Positions 1-7,715 of a stretch of 53,502 nucleotides of DNA are shown here, piece after piece. The position numbers were made by a program, and so were the translations under genes. The DNA comes from Erythrobacteraceae bacterium (GTDB lineage: Bacteria; Pseudomonadota; Alphaproteobacteria; Sphingomonadales; Sphingomonadaceae). The stretch is taken from contig JAIYAM010000005.1 of assembly GCA_027489065.1 (NCBI GenBank), forward strand, positions 1-53,502, written 5' to 3'. Position 1 is the stretch's first letter. Every line of letters starts with the position of its first letter. A model generated the notes under the pieces. It made no database searches and was not told where the DNA came from. It was given only the letters and a program-made list of their open reading frames with translations.

Positions 1-750
1 CGCTTCCGGCACCTTGCCTTCAACGATGCGCTTGGCGAGGCCTTCGGCGATTGCCGTCTTGCCGACGCCCGGGTCGCCCACATAGAGCGGGTTGTTCTTG
101 GACCGGCGGCAGAGGATCTGGATCGTCCGGTCAACCTCCGGCCCGCGCCCGATCAGCGGATCGATCTTGCCGCTCTCGGCCTTCTGGTTGAGGTTGACGG
201 TGAACTGGTCGAGCGCGGTTTCCTTCTTGTTGCCGCCGCTCTCCTTGGCCGACTGGGCGGTCTCTTCCGCCTTGTCGGTGCCCGCCGGGCCCTTGCTTTC
301 GATCTGGCGGCCGCCCTTGCCGATGCCGTGGCTGATATAGCTCACCGCATCCAGACGGCTCATGTCCTGCTGCTGCAGGAAATAGACCGCGTAAGAGTCC
401 CGCTCGGAGAACAGCGCGACCAGCACGTTGGCGCCGGTGACGGTGTCCTTGCCCGAGGACTGGACATGCAGAATCGCGCGCTGGATCACGCGCTGGAAAC
501 CGGCGGTGGGCTGCGGATCGGCGCCGTCCTCGGTCTTCAGGGACTGGTATTCCTGATCGAGATACTGCTTCACCACCTCGCCCAGTTCGGCAAGGTCGAC
601 GCCGCAGGCGCCCATCACGGCGGCCGCGTCCTCGTCATCGATCAGCGCCAGCAGCAGGTGTTCGAGGGTGGCATATTCGTGCCGCCGTTCCGAAGCGTTG
701 CCGAGCGCGTTGTGCAGGGTGCGTTCGAGGTTCTGGGCGAAGCTGGGCAT
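1..750 (-). CDS. clpA: ClpA, ATPase subunit of ClpAP protease (N-terminal part, cut by window edge)
   Basis: This is the first 250 codons of the AAA+ unfoldase that feeds substrates to ClpP in the cytoplasm. The N-terminus ([15 protein letters not shown]) begins a typical Clp N-domain of about 140 residues, which binds the adaptor ClpS and substrates. A charged, low-complexity linker of about 40 residues follows, rich in K, E, G and Q. The first AAA+ domain then begins with [13 protein letters not shown] and a Walker A motif [17 protein letters not shown], and the frame runs off the window at base 1. A two-domain ClpA is normally about 750-780 residues, so roughly two thirds is missing here only because of the window. 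The start at 750 matches the conserved N-domain start. ClpB is less likely because the N-domain and linker are ClpA-like. Confidence 0.93.
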   Translation of the reverse strand, partial: MPSFAQNLERTLHNALGNASERRHEYATLEHLLLALIDDEDAAAVMGACGVDLAELGEVVKQYLDQEYQSLKTEDGADPQPTAGFQRVIQRAILHVQSSGKDTVTGANVLVALFSERDSYAVYFLQQQDMSRLDAVSYISHGIGKGGRQIESKGPAGTDKAEETAQSAKESGGNKKETALDQFTVNLNQKAESGKIDPLIGRGPEVDRTIQILCRRSKNNPLYVGDPGVGKTAIAEGLAKRIVEGKVPEA

Positions 751-900
751 GGGAGAGGCCTTTTCAGCGGGAGAGGAGTGCTCGCGGCGGACGAGCGGAG
801 GAGCCGATTTCACGGGAATATGGGGCGGGGGCCGTGAATTGCGACTCCCCAAGTGCAGTGTTGCGACGGATTGCGGGACGGTTGTTCTTGCGGGTCATCC

Positions 901-1098
901 TCACCCCCTCCCGAACAGCGCGTCGGCGGCGGCGCGATGCGCGGCGGCCTTGTCGCGGTGGGCGGTAACGCGGGCGATTTCGGCCTGGAGCAGGGCGATG
1001 CGTTCATCCAGCTCGGCCTGCGAATAGGGGCCAAGGTCTTCGCCAGACAGGCGACTCGCCGCGTCTCCACTGGGGCGTGGGCGATCGGGTTCTTCCAT
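901..1098 (-). CDS. DUF1192 family small protein
   Basis: This 65-residue protein carries the DUF1192 signature: a short polar head, then LGPYSQAELDERIALLQAEIAR followed by a helical, Ala/Arg-rich tail ending in ADALFGRG. The central stretch is a predicted amphipathic helix that could form a coiled coil. The family is restricted to alphaproteobacteria and has no established function. It lies divergently from the quinone oxidoreductase (100 bp between starts), a pairing I recall from other sphingomonads. The family call is firm. No function is assigned. Confidence 0.82.
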   Translation of the reverse strand: MEEPDRPRPSGDAASRLSGEDLGPYSQAELDERIALLQAEIARVTAHRDKAAAHRAAADALFGRG

Positions 1099-1198
1099 TA
1101 CGACGCAGCATCTGCCCCAAGCGGCTTGCTGTCAATCGGCGAGACGGTTATTCGCAGGCCCAGATTGGTTAACGGGTCGCGCCGGGGGACAGACGAAA

Positions 1199-2233
1199 AT
1201 GATCGCAAGCAGCGGCGCGCCATTGCCCGACACGATGCAATCGATTGGATTCGACGCCCCGGGCGGGCCGGACGTGCTGCGGCTCCAGACCTCGCCCCTG
1301 CCGCGCCTGCGCCCTGACGATGTGCTGATCCGCGTCGCCTATGCCGGGGTGAACCGCCCCGATTGCCTGCAGCGCGCCGGAATGTACCCCGCCCCGCCGG
1401 GCGCCTCGCCGCTGCTCGGGCTCGAGGTCTCGGGCGAAGTCGTCGCGGTGGGCAGCGAGGCCCCGCGCGAGATGATCGGGCAGGTCGTCGCCGCGCTCAC
1501 GCCGGGCGGGGGCTATGCCGAATATTGCGCGGCGCATTGGCAGCACTGCCTGCCCGTGCCGGAAGGCATGCTGCTGTCCGAAGCCGCCGCGCTCCCCGAG
1601 ACGCTGTTCACCGTGTGGCACAACCTGTTCGAACGCGGCCTTGCGCGGGATGGCGAGACCGTGCTGATCCACGGCGGCACCAGCGGCATCGGCACCACCG
1701 CGATCCTGCTCGCCAAGGCGTTCGGGATGGAGGTGATCGTGACCTGCGGCGACACGGCCAAGTGCGCCGCGGCCACCCGCATCGGCGCGGACCTCGCGAT
1801 CAATTACCGCGAGGCCGATTTCGTCGAGGCGGTGATGGCCCATACCGGGGGCAAGGGCGTGAACATCGTGCTCGACATGGTCTCGGGCGATTATGTCGCG
1901 AGGAACCTCAAGTGCCTTGCCGAGGACGGCCGCCATGTCACCATCGCGGTGCTCGGCGGGGCCAAGGCGGACATCAATATGGCGGTGGTGATGATGAAGC
2001 GCCTGACGCTCACCGGATCGACCCTGCGCCCGCGCTCGGACATGTTCAAATCCGCGCTCGCCGACGAGATCGCCGACAATGCCTGGCCGCTGTTCGTCGA
2101 TGGCGAGCTTTCGCCGGTGATGGACACGACGTTCCCCCTTGCCGAAGCCGCCGCCGCCCATGCGCGCATGGAAGCGGGCGATCATGTCGGCAAGATCGTG
2201 CTGGAAGTGGCCGGGGACGGGAGCCTTGGCTGA
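1199..2233 (+). CDS. NAD(P)H quinone oxidoreductase, zinc-free MDR family (PIG3-like)
   Basis: This 344-residue medium-chain reductase resembles quinone oxidoreductases of the QorA/PIG3 type, which reduce quinones or enones with NADPH in the cytosol. The N-terminal GroES-like domain has the family motif GVNRPDCLQRAGMYPAPPG near residues 50-68. The Rossmann half has the nucleotide loop HGGTSGIGTTAILLAKAFG near residue 157. The cysteine and histidine zinc ligands of alcohol dehydrogenases are absent, as expected for this subfamily. The ATG at 1199 has a weak GGGGGACAG upstream. An in-frame ATG at 1235 is an alternative and would begin MQSIGFDAPGG. It overlaps the following GST gene by 8 bases, so the two are probably co-transcribed. 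Confidence 0.88.
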   Translation: MIASSGAPLPDTMQSIGFDAPGGPDVLRLQTSPLPRLRPDDVLIRVAYAGVNRPDCLQRAGMYPAPPGASPLLGLEVSGEVVAVGSEAPREMIGQVVAALTPGGGYAEYCAAHWQHCLPVPEGMLLSEAAALPETLFTVWHNLFERGLARDGETVLIHGGTSGIGTTAILLAKAFGMEVIVTCGDTAKCAAATRIGADLAINYREADFVEAVMAHTGGKGVNIVLDMVSGDYVARNLKCLAEDGRHVTIAVLGGAKADINMAVVMMKRLTLTGSTLRPRSDMFKSALADEIADNAWPLFVDGELSPVMDTTFPLAEAAAAHARMEAGDHVGKIVLEVAGDGSLG

Positions 2234-2855
2234 GGCGCTCACCCTCCACGAGGACCCCCGCAGCGGGAATTGCTACAAGATCAAGCTTACCGCCGCGCTG
2301 CTCGGCCTGCCCCTGGCGACGCGGGTCTATGACATCACGAGGGGCGAGACGCGCACGCCGGAGTTCCTCGCGACGGTCAACGCCAATGGGCGCATTCCGG
2401 TGCTCCAGATCGGCGAGGCTTCCGGGGCGCGCTTCCTTCCTGAAAGCAACGCCGCCTGCTGGTATCTGGCCCATGGCAGCGCGCTGATCCCTGCAGAGCG
2501 CTTCGAGCAGGCCGACATGCTGCGCTGGATGTTCTTCGAGCAGTACAACCACGAACCCAACGTCGCGACCTTGCGGTTCTGGCTGCATTTCGTGGGCGAA
2601 GCGAACCTCTCGGCCGAACAGCGCGCCCAGATGATGCCCAAGCGGATCGCAGGCTGCGCGGCGCTGCGGCTGATGGACAGCCATCTTGCCGCCAATCCGT
2701 TCTTCTGCGGCGAGGCGGCCACGCTCGCCGATATTGCGCTGTTCGCCTACACCCACGTGGCCGAGGAGGGCGGCTTCGCCCTGCGCGACTATCCGCACAT
2801 CCTGTCGTGGATCGCGCGCGTGCGGGCGCTCCCCGGCTTTATCCCTATGATTTGA
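2226..2855 (+). CDS. Glutathione S-transferase family protein (TTG start)
   Basis: This 209-residue cytosolic GST-like protein has an N-terminal thioredoxin fold (LTLHEDPRSGNCYKIKLTAALLG, then VNANGRIPVLQIGE with the cis-Pro, and PESNAACWYLA, the glutathione-gamma-glutamyl site). The all-helical C-terminal domain contains the capping motif ATLADIALFAYTHVAEEGGF. No ATG lies at the natural N-terminus. The TTG at 2226, preceded by GGGGACGGGA, gives MAEALTLHEDPRSG, which fits the family, while the nearest upstream ATG codons would add residues read from the previous gene's frame. The start therefore lies 8 bases inside the quinone oxidoreductase gene, which suggests translational coupling. The substrate is unknown. 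Confidence 0.85.
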   Translation: MAEALTLHEDPRSGNCYKIKLTAALLGLPLATRVYDITRGETRTPEFLATVNANGRIPVLQIGEASGARFLPESNAACWYLAHGSALIPAERFEQADMLRWMFFEQYNHEPNVATLRFWLHFVGEANLSAEQRAQMMPKRIAGCAALRLMDSHLAANPFFCGEAATLADIALFAYTHVAEEGGFALRDYPHILSWIARVRALPGFIPMI

Positions 2856-2942
2856 CGCGAAACCGTCACGGCTCTGAGAGTCGGGTGTAACAATTGCCTG
2901 CCAAGGGGGGTCCCAGCGCGACACGAACGCAAGGGATCACCC

Positions 2943-3854
2943 ATGACGAGTGCTGACCTCAAGGACCTGATCGGCGACAACATCGCCAGCTTCCCGCTCA
3001 GCCCGCTCCCCATTTCTGATTTGCGCATCCCCGAGCCGGAAGGGAATGCCCGCCGCTCCTATCGCACGATCTGGATCAGCGACGTCCACCTCGGCACCCA
3101 GGGCTGCAATGCCGAGCTGCTGATCGACTTCCTCGACAATGTCGACAGCGAGACCATGTACCTCGTCGGCGACATCATCGACGGGTGGCGCCTGAAGAAG
3201 AAGTTCTACTGGCCGGCGGCGCACAACGACATCGTGTGGCGGATCATGAAGCGCGCGCGGCGGGGCACGCGGGTGATCTACATCCCGGGCAATCACGACG
3301 AGATGTTCCGCCAGTTCTCCGGCCTCGACTTCGGCGGCATCGCGATCCGCCGCGCGGCGTTTCACGACACGGCCGACGGGCGGCGGCTGATGGTGCTGCA
3401 CGGCGACGAGTTCGACGCGGTGATGCTCTCGCACCGCTGGCTCGCCTTCGTCGGCGACCATGCCTACCACCTGATGATGAAGCTGAACCACACGGTGAAC
3501 GCGGTGCGCAAGGCGCTCGGCAAGCCCTACTGGTCGCTTTCCAAGGCGGCCAAGCACAAGGTCAAGAACGCGGTCGAGTTCATCGGCAAGTACGAGGAGG
3601 TGGTCGCCCGCGCCGCCGGGGAGCGCGGCGTCGATGGCGTGGTGTGCGGCCACATCCACACCGCCGAGTTCCGCGCCTTCGAACACCACGGCAAGCGCAT
3701 CGAATACTGGAACGACGGCGACTGGGTCGAGGGCTGCAACGCCCTCGTGGAGCATCACGACGGGCGGATGGAGATCCTCCACTGGCCCGAGGAGATGAAA
3801 CGCCGCGCCGCAGACGACGTCGCCGCCGCCCCCGAAGCGCGCGAGGCCGCATGA
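2943..3854 (+). CDS. LpxH-like metallophosphoesterase (UDP-2,3-diacylglucosamine diphosphatase family)
   Basis: This 303-residue calcineurin-like phosphoesterase shows all five metal-binding blocks: SDVHLG near residue 46, GDIIDGW near 77, GNHDE near 116, LHGDEFD near 152 and CGHIHTAEF near 235. The pattern is that of the LpxH/COG2908 group, whose founding member hydrolyses UDP-2,3-diacylglucosamine in lipid A synthesis. It is longer than classical LpxH (about 240 residues) because of an N-terminal extension of some 40 residues and a basic, Ala-rich tail. Its stop overlaps the start of the glycosyltransferase by ATGA, so the pair works as a unit. Sphingomonads make glycosphingolipids instead of lipopolysaccharide, so the true substrate may be another lipid or nucleotide-lipid. 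That point is inference. Confidence 0.85.
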   Translation: MTSADLKDLIGDNIASFPLSPLPISDLRIPEPEGNARRSYRTIWISDVHLGTQGCNAELLIDFLDNVDSETMYLVGDIIDGWRLKKKFYWPAAHNDIVWRIMKRARRGTRVIYIPGNHDEMFRQFSGLDFGGIAIRRAAFHDTADGRRLMVLHGDEFDAVMLSHRWLAFVGDHAYHLMMKLNHTVNAVRKALGKPYWSLSKAAKHKVKNAVEFIGKYEEVVARAAGERGVDGVVCGHIHTAEFRAFEHHGKRIEYWNDGDWVEGCNALVEHHDGRMEILHWPEEMKRRAADDVAAAPEAREAA

Positions 3855-4906
3855 CGTCTCCCCGCTCGATAGCGATCGTCACCGATGCCTGGCACCCGCA
3901 GACCAACGGGGTGGTGCGCACGCTGGCGACCACCTGCGATGTGCTGCGCGGCTGGGGTCACGAGGTGACGGTGATCTCGCCCGAGCTCTATGTGTCCATC
4001 CCCGCGCCGAGCTATCCCGAGATCCGCCTCGCGCTGACCGCGCCCGGTGCAGTGGGGCGCCAGCTTGCCCGGATCGCACCCGATGCGGTGCATATCGCCA
4101 CCGAGGGACCGCTCGGCTTTGCGGCTCGGAACTATTGCGTGCGCCGCAAGGTGCCTTTCACCACCGCCTACCACACCCAGTTCCCCGATTACCTCGCGCG
4201 CCGCACCGGCCTGCCGGCGAGCACCTTCTGGCCCTATATCCGCTGGTTCCACCGCCCGGCCGAGCGCATCATGGTCGCCACCGAGACGGTCCGCTCGCAA
4301 CTTCGCGACCAAGGCCTGGCCCGCCTCACCCACTGGAGCCGCGGCGTCGATCTCGCCTGTTTCTCCCCCGACGCCCCGCCGCCGCCGGAGTTCGCGTATC
4401 TCGAAGGCCCGATCCTGCTCTACGTCGGGCGGGTCGCGGTCGAGAAGAACATCGAGGCCTTCCTCGCCGCGCCCTATCCCGGCACCAAGGTGGTGGTCGG
4501 CGACGGCCCGGCGCGCGCGGGGTTGCAGGCGAAGTTCCCGGACGCCCTATTCCTCGGCAAGAAGAGCGGCCGCGCGCTTGCCGGCTGCTACGCCGGGGCC
4601 GACGTCTTCGTCTTCCCCTCCCGCACCGACACCTTCGGCCTCGTGATGATCGAAGCGCTCGCCTGCGGGACGCCGGTCGCCGCCTTCCCCGTTCCCGGTC
4701 CGCTCGACATCCTCACCGATGCGGTGGGCGCAATGAGCGAGGACCTCACCCGCGCCATAGACGCCGCGCGCTACTGCGACCCCAAGGCCTGCGCCGCGCG
4801 CGGAGCCAGCTTCACCTGGGAAGCGGCCACCCGGCAGTTCCTCGCCGGGCTTGTCGCGCTGGAAGAAGAGGACGCCGTCTCACTCGGGGCCGCCCTCGCG
4901 TTCTGA
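3851..4906 (+). CDS. Glycosyltransferase family 4, probable lipid glycosyltransferase
   Basis: This 351-residue GT-B enzyme has the N-terminal acceptor domain starting IAIVTDAWHPQTNGVVRTL, the signature of GT4 enzymes that glycosylate diacylglycerol or related lipids at the cytoplasmic face of the membrane. The C-terminal donor domain has ILLYVGRVAVEKNIEAFL and the E-x7-E type block TDTFGLVMIEALACGTPV near residue 258, which binds the nucleotide sugar. The ATG at 3851 overlaps the stop of the phosphoesterase by four bases. No membrane segment is seen, so peripheral association is likely. The nearest described relatives make glucosyl-, glucuronosyl- or mannosyl-lipids. Sugar and acceptor cannot be read from the sequence. 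Confidence 0.86.
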   Translation: MTSPRSIAIVTDAWHPQTNGVVRTLATTCDVLRGWGHEVTVISPELYVSIPAPSYPEIRLALTAPGAVGRQLARIAPDAVHIATEGPLGFAARNYCVRRKVPFTTAYHTQFPDYLARRTGLPASTFWPYIRWFHRPAERIMVATETVRSQLRDQGLARLTHWSRGVDLACFSPDAPPPPEFAYLEGPILLYVGRVAVEKNIEAFLAAPYPGTKVVVGDGPARAGLQAKFPDALFLGKKSGRALAGCYAGADVFVFPSRTDTFGLVMIEALACGTPVAAFPVPGPLDILTDAVGAMSEDLTRAIDAARYCDPKACAARGASFTWEAATRQFLAGLVALEEEDAVSLGAALAF

Positions 4907-4918
4907 CTCAAGGTTTGC

Positions 4919-4947
4919 TTGCCGTTTTGCGCGTGTTCGCCTATCTG
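4919..4947 (+). promoter_or_regulatory. Candidate trcR promoter
   Basis: A -35-like TTGCCG (4919-4924) and a -10-like TATCTG (4942-4947) are separated by exactly 17 bases in the gap between the glycosyltransferase and trcR. A transcript from here would begin close to the hairpin at 4960-4981, which would then be the 5' end of the trcR leader. It is only a pattern match. Confidence 0.4.
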
Positions 4948-4959
4948 AGACTCCAATGC

Positions 4960-4991
4960 GGCCGCTCCGAAAGGGGCGGCCCTTCTATTTT
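4960..4991 (+). terminator. Intrinsic terminator-like hairpin after the GT4 gene
   Basis: GGCCGCTCC (4960-4968), loop GAAA, GGGGCGGCC (4973-4981) forms a 9-bp stem with one G-T wobble and a stable GNRA-like tetraloop. It is followed by the T-rich TTCTATTTT. It lies 53 bases after the glycosyltransferase stop and 18 bases before the trcR start. It either ends the phosphoesterase-glycosyltransferase transcript or acts as a leader hairpin of trcR. Confidence 0.7.
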
Positions 4992-5008
4992 CAACGGAGA
5001 TTCCCCTC

Positions 5009-5743
5009 ATGGCGACCAATCAGCCCAAGCCGCTGATGCCGCATGCCACCGCGACCTGGCTGGTGGACAACACCGCGCTCTCCTTCGAGCAGATCGCGGA
5101 GTTCTGCGGCCTGCACATCCTCGAAGTGCAGGCAATGGCCGACGATCTGGCGGGCAGCAAGTACACCGGGCGCGATCCCGTGCACTCGGGCGAGCTCACG
5201 CAGGGCGAGATCGAGCTCGGCCAGGCCGATCCGACCTATTCGCTCAAGATGCACAAGGCCCCGGTCGAGGTGACCCGCACCAAGGGCCCGCGCTACACCC
5301 CCGTGTCGAAGCGTCAGGACAAGCCCGATGGCATCGCCTGGATCCTGCGCAACCACCCCGAGGTGTCGGACGCGCAGATCGGCAAGCTGATCGGCACGAC
5401 CCGCAACACCATCGGCGCGATCCGTGACCGGTCGCACTGGAACATCCAGAACATCAATCCCAAGGATCCGGTGACGCTCGGCCTGTGCTCGCAGCGCGAA
5501 CTCGACGCGATGGTCGCCAAGGCCGCCAAGCGCGCCGGGATCACCGAGGACGCCGACGCACCCGTGCGCAGCGATCGCAATGAACGCGAAAACCTGATCG
5601 CGGAACTGCGCGCCGAGCGTGACGCCAACGTCAAGGCTGCCGGCGCCGCCGCGCAGGAGGCCGAAGCCGCAGAATGGCTCGCCGCCCGCCGCGCGGCCGA
5701 AGCCGCCGAACAGAAGATCGACCCGGAGAGCGGGTTCATCTGA
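5009..5743 (+). CDS. trcR: TrcR (DUF1013), RNA-polymerase-associated cell cycle regulator
   Basis: This 244-residue protein matches the alphaproteobacterial DUF1013 family throughout its first 180 residues: MPHATATWLVDNTALSFEQI, then HILEVQAMADD, then the tail of the conserved core DGIAWILRNHPEVSDAQIG with a helix-turn-helix-like segment IGKLIGTTRNTIGAIRDR near residues 125-140. In Caulobacter this protein, named TrcR, has been described as tracking with RNA polymerase at promoters and affecting cell-cycle genes. The C-terminal 60 residues are Ala/Glu-rich and probably helical. The ATG at 5009 is preceded by AACGGAGA, a good ribosome binding site. Its role here is inferred from the family. 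Confidence 0.88.
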   Translation: MATNQPKPLMPHATATWLVDNTALSFEQIAEFCGLHILEVQAMADDLAGSKYTGRDPVHSGELTQGEIELGQADPTYSLKMHKAPVEVTRTKGPRYTPVSKRQDKPDGIAWILRNHPEVSDAQIGKLIGTTRNTIGAIRDRSHWNIQNINPKDPVTLGLCSQRELDAMVAKAAKRAGITEDADAPVRSDRNERENLIAELRAERDANVKAAGAAAQEAEAAEWLAARRAAEAAEQKIDPESGFI

Positions 5744-5767
5744 GCTCTCGCAATCTCGGACAAGCTC

Positions 5768-5857
5768 GTCGCCCCGTGCTTGACACGGGGCTTGGCTAAC
5801 TTCCGGATCGCACACCGCAGAAGAAGAAGCCAAGCCCCGGATCAAGTCCGGGGCGAC
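5768..5857. repeat. Inverted pair of palindromic repeats between trcR and the acyl-CoA ligase
   Basis: The arms 5768-5797 and 5828-5857 are reverse complements of each other except at three bases. Each arm holds its own hairpin (CCCC-N-GGGG around the cores GTGCTTGACAC and GGATCAAGTCC) flanked by GTCG and CTTGGCT. The differences fall in the small stems and preserve pairing within each arm. This is the arrangement of a REP/BIME-type dispersed element. It probably also serves as a bidirectional transcription barrier. Confidence 0.8.
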
Positions 5858-5932
5858 GCTGTTCTGGGTGGCGCGGAAATGGTGCGCGCACCCTGACTTT
5901 CACTTGTGCGCCAGCCGATTGTCCGCCACTAT

Positions 5933-5952
5933 TACTGACATGACTGTCAGTA
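5933..5952. promoter_or_regulatory. Perfect 20-bp palindrome over the start codon of the acyl-CoA ligase gene (putative operator)
   Basis: TACTGACA, spacer TGAC, TGTCAGTA is a perfect palindrome with 8-bp arms, and the ATG (5940-5942) sits in its centre. A TATTAC hexamer (5930-5935) overlaps its left arm. The size and symmetry fit a dimeric TetR/GntR-type repressor, as is usual for fatty acid and aromatic acid catabolism genes. No regulator gene is adjacent, so the cognate protein is unknown. Confidence 0.6.
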
Positions 5953-7604
5953 CGCTCGCCGCCTACCACCACCCCACGCCGCTCGACACCACCTTCGAGC
6001 CGATGAGCCTTCCGGCGATGTTCGAGCGCACCTTGCGCCGCAACCCCGAAGCGCCGTTCCTGCACTTCCTCGGGCGGACCTACACCTACCGGCATATCCA
6101 CGCGCAGGCGCAGGCCTTTGCTCTCGGCCTGCAAGGGCTCGGCATCGCCAAGGGCGACCGCGTCGGCCTGTTCCTCCCCAACGCCCCGATCTACGCTGCC
6201 GCATACTACGGCGCGATGATGGCGGGCGCGGTGGTCGTGAACTTCTCGCCGCTCTACTCGGTCGAGGAGCTGAGCTGGCAGGTCGGCGACTCCGGCACCC
6301 GCGTGCTGGTGACGCTCGACGTGCCCGAACTCTACAAGACTGCCCACAAGGTGCTCGAAGGCTCGGGCCTCGAGACGCTGGTGGTGGGCAGCCTTGCCGA
6401 CCAGCTGCCATGGTACAAGGGCATTGCCTTGAAGCTGCTGAAGCGCAGCCAGATCGCCGATGTGGCTTACGGCGCGGCGGTGAAAAGCTGGGCCGAGATG
6501 ACGCCTGCCGGTGCCTTCGCCCCGGTCGAGGTCGGCCCGCAGGATCTCGCGCTCCTCCAGTATACAGGCGGCACCACCGGGCGGCCCAAGGGCGCGATGC
6601 TCGGGCATGACCAGCTGTCGGTCAACGCCCAGCAGGTCGCCGCGATCAACCCCTTCGGCAATGCGAGCGCCGAGGTGTTCATGGGCGCGCTGCCGTTCTT
6701 CCACGTCTTCGCCAACACCGCGCTGCTCAATCACGCGATGACGACCGGTGCGTCGATCGCGATGGTGCCGCGCTTCGAGACGAAGCAGGTGCTGGAGACC
6801 ATCCAGCGCTACGGCTGCACGGGCTTCCCGGGCGTGCCGACGATGTTCCAGGCGATGCTCGACCATCCCGATCTGGCGAAGACCGATCTCTCCAGCCTCA
6901 AGGTCTGCATCTCGGGCGGCGCACCGATGCCCGGGCCGGTGCACGAGAAGTTCGAGGCGGTGACCGGCGTGCGGGTGGTGGAGGGCTACGGCCTCACCGA
7001 AAGCTCGGGCGTCGTGTCGGTCAATCCCTACGAGGGCACCCGCAAGCGCGGCACGATCGGACAGGTGATCCCCGGGACCGAGGTGGCGCTGCTCGACAAG
7101 GAAAACGCCGCAAGGCTCGCCCCCGAAGGCGAGCCGGGCGAGTTGGTGGTGCACGGCCCGCAGGTGATGCGCGGCTACTGGAACCGGCCCGAGACCGACG
7201 CGGAAAGCTTCGTCGAGCTTGGCGGCAAGCGTTACCTGCGCACCGGCGACGTAGCGCGGATCGACGAGGACGGCTTCCTCGAGATCGTCGACCGCATCAA
7301 GGACATGATCGCGGTGAACGGCTTCAAGGTCTTCCCGAGCGTGGTCGAGGACGTGATCCTCGAACACCCCGCCGTGAAGGAGGCGCTGGTGATCGGCGTG
7401 CCTGACGCGGCGCGCGGCGAGGTGCCGCGGGCCTATGTGACCCTGAACGATGGCGCTTCGGCCACTGGCGAGATGCTCGCAGCATGGCTCAACGCCAAGG
7501 TCGGCAAGCACGAACGGGTCGACCAGGTGGTCGTGCGCGAAAGCCTGCCCAAGACGATGATCGGCAAGCTCGATCGCAAGACGCTGCGGGCCGAGGTGCT
7601 CTAG
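5940..7604 (+). CDS. Long-chain fatty acid--CoA ligase (AMP-binding, FadD-like)
   Basis: This 554-residue ANL-superfamily enzyme would activate fatty or related carboxylic acids to acyl-CoA through an acyl-adenylate. The P-loop motif YTGGTTGRPKGAML lies near residue 207, the adenine-binding GYGLTESSG near 349, the hinge region YLRTGDVARIDEDGFLEI near 430-447 followed by DRIKDMIAVNG, and the catalytic lysine in KTMIGKLDRK near 541. The length equals the family norm. The start at 5940 gives MTVSTLAAYHHPTPLD. An upstream in-frame extension to 5868 would read through the promoter region and is not favoured. A perfect palindrome straddles the start codon, which suggests repression by a dedicated regulator. 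Chain-length preference cannot be told. Confidence 0.88.
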   Translation: MTVSTLAAYHHPTPLDTTFEPMSLPAMFERTLRRNPEAPFLHFLGRTYTYRHIHAQAQAFALGLQGLGIAKGDRVGLFLPNAPIYAAAYYGAMMAGAVVVNFSPLYSVEELSWQVGDSGTRVLVTLDVPELYKTAHKVLEGSGLETLVVGSLADQLPWYKGIALKLLKRSQIADVAYGAAVKSWAEMTPAGAFAPVEVGPQDLALLQYTGGTTGRPKGAMLGHDQLSVNAQQVAAINPFGNASAEVFMGALPFFHVFANTALLNHAMTTGASIAMVPRFETKQVLETIQRYGCTGFPGVPTMFQAMLDHPDLAKTDLSSLKVCISGGAPMPGPVHEKFEAVTGVRVVEGYGLTESSGVVSVNPYEGTRKRGTIGQVIPGTEVALLDKENAARLAPEGEPGELVVHGPQVMRGYWNRPETDAESFVELGGKRYLRTGDVARIDEDGFLEIVDRIKDMIAVNGFKVFPSVVEDVILEHPAVKEALVIGVPDAARGEVPRAYVTLNDGASATGEMLAAWLNAKVGKHERVDQVVVRESLPKTMIGKLDRKTLRAEVL

Positions 7605-7626
7605 GCGGCGCCATGCGCGCGCCAGA

Positions 7627-7675
7627 CCCCGCCTAGGCCCCGCTCAGGCCCCTTCCAGACCCCCGCTAGACCCCC
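7627..7675 (-). repeat. 11-bp phased G-tract array beside parS-1
   Basis: On the minus strand this is five units of GGGG(G)-(T/C)CT plus 3-4 bases. On the plus strand the C-tracts start at 7627, 7638, 7649, 7660 and 7671, an exact 11-bp period. Five tracts of four or five G with loops of 6-7 bases also satisfy the usual G-quadruplex pattern. The array begins 21 bases from the parS site and matches a second array beside the other parS of the window. Confidence 0.85.
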
Positions 7676-7696
7676 TCCAGCCCGGCGCCGGAGGAG

Positions 7697-7712
7697 TGTT
7701 TCACGTGAAACA
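7697..7712. promoter_or_regulatory. parS-1, ParB binding site
   Basis: TGTTTCACGTGAAACA is a perfect copy of the 16-bp chromosomal parS consensus recognised by ParB. It lies three bases beyond the bactofilin stop codon. Two exact copies within 18 kb cannot reasonably arise by chance in DNA this rich in GC, and they place the window in the origin-proximal segregation region. Confidence 0.95.
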
Positions 7713-7715
7713 ATG

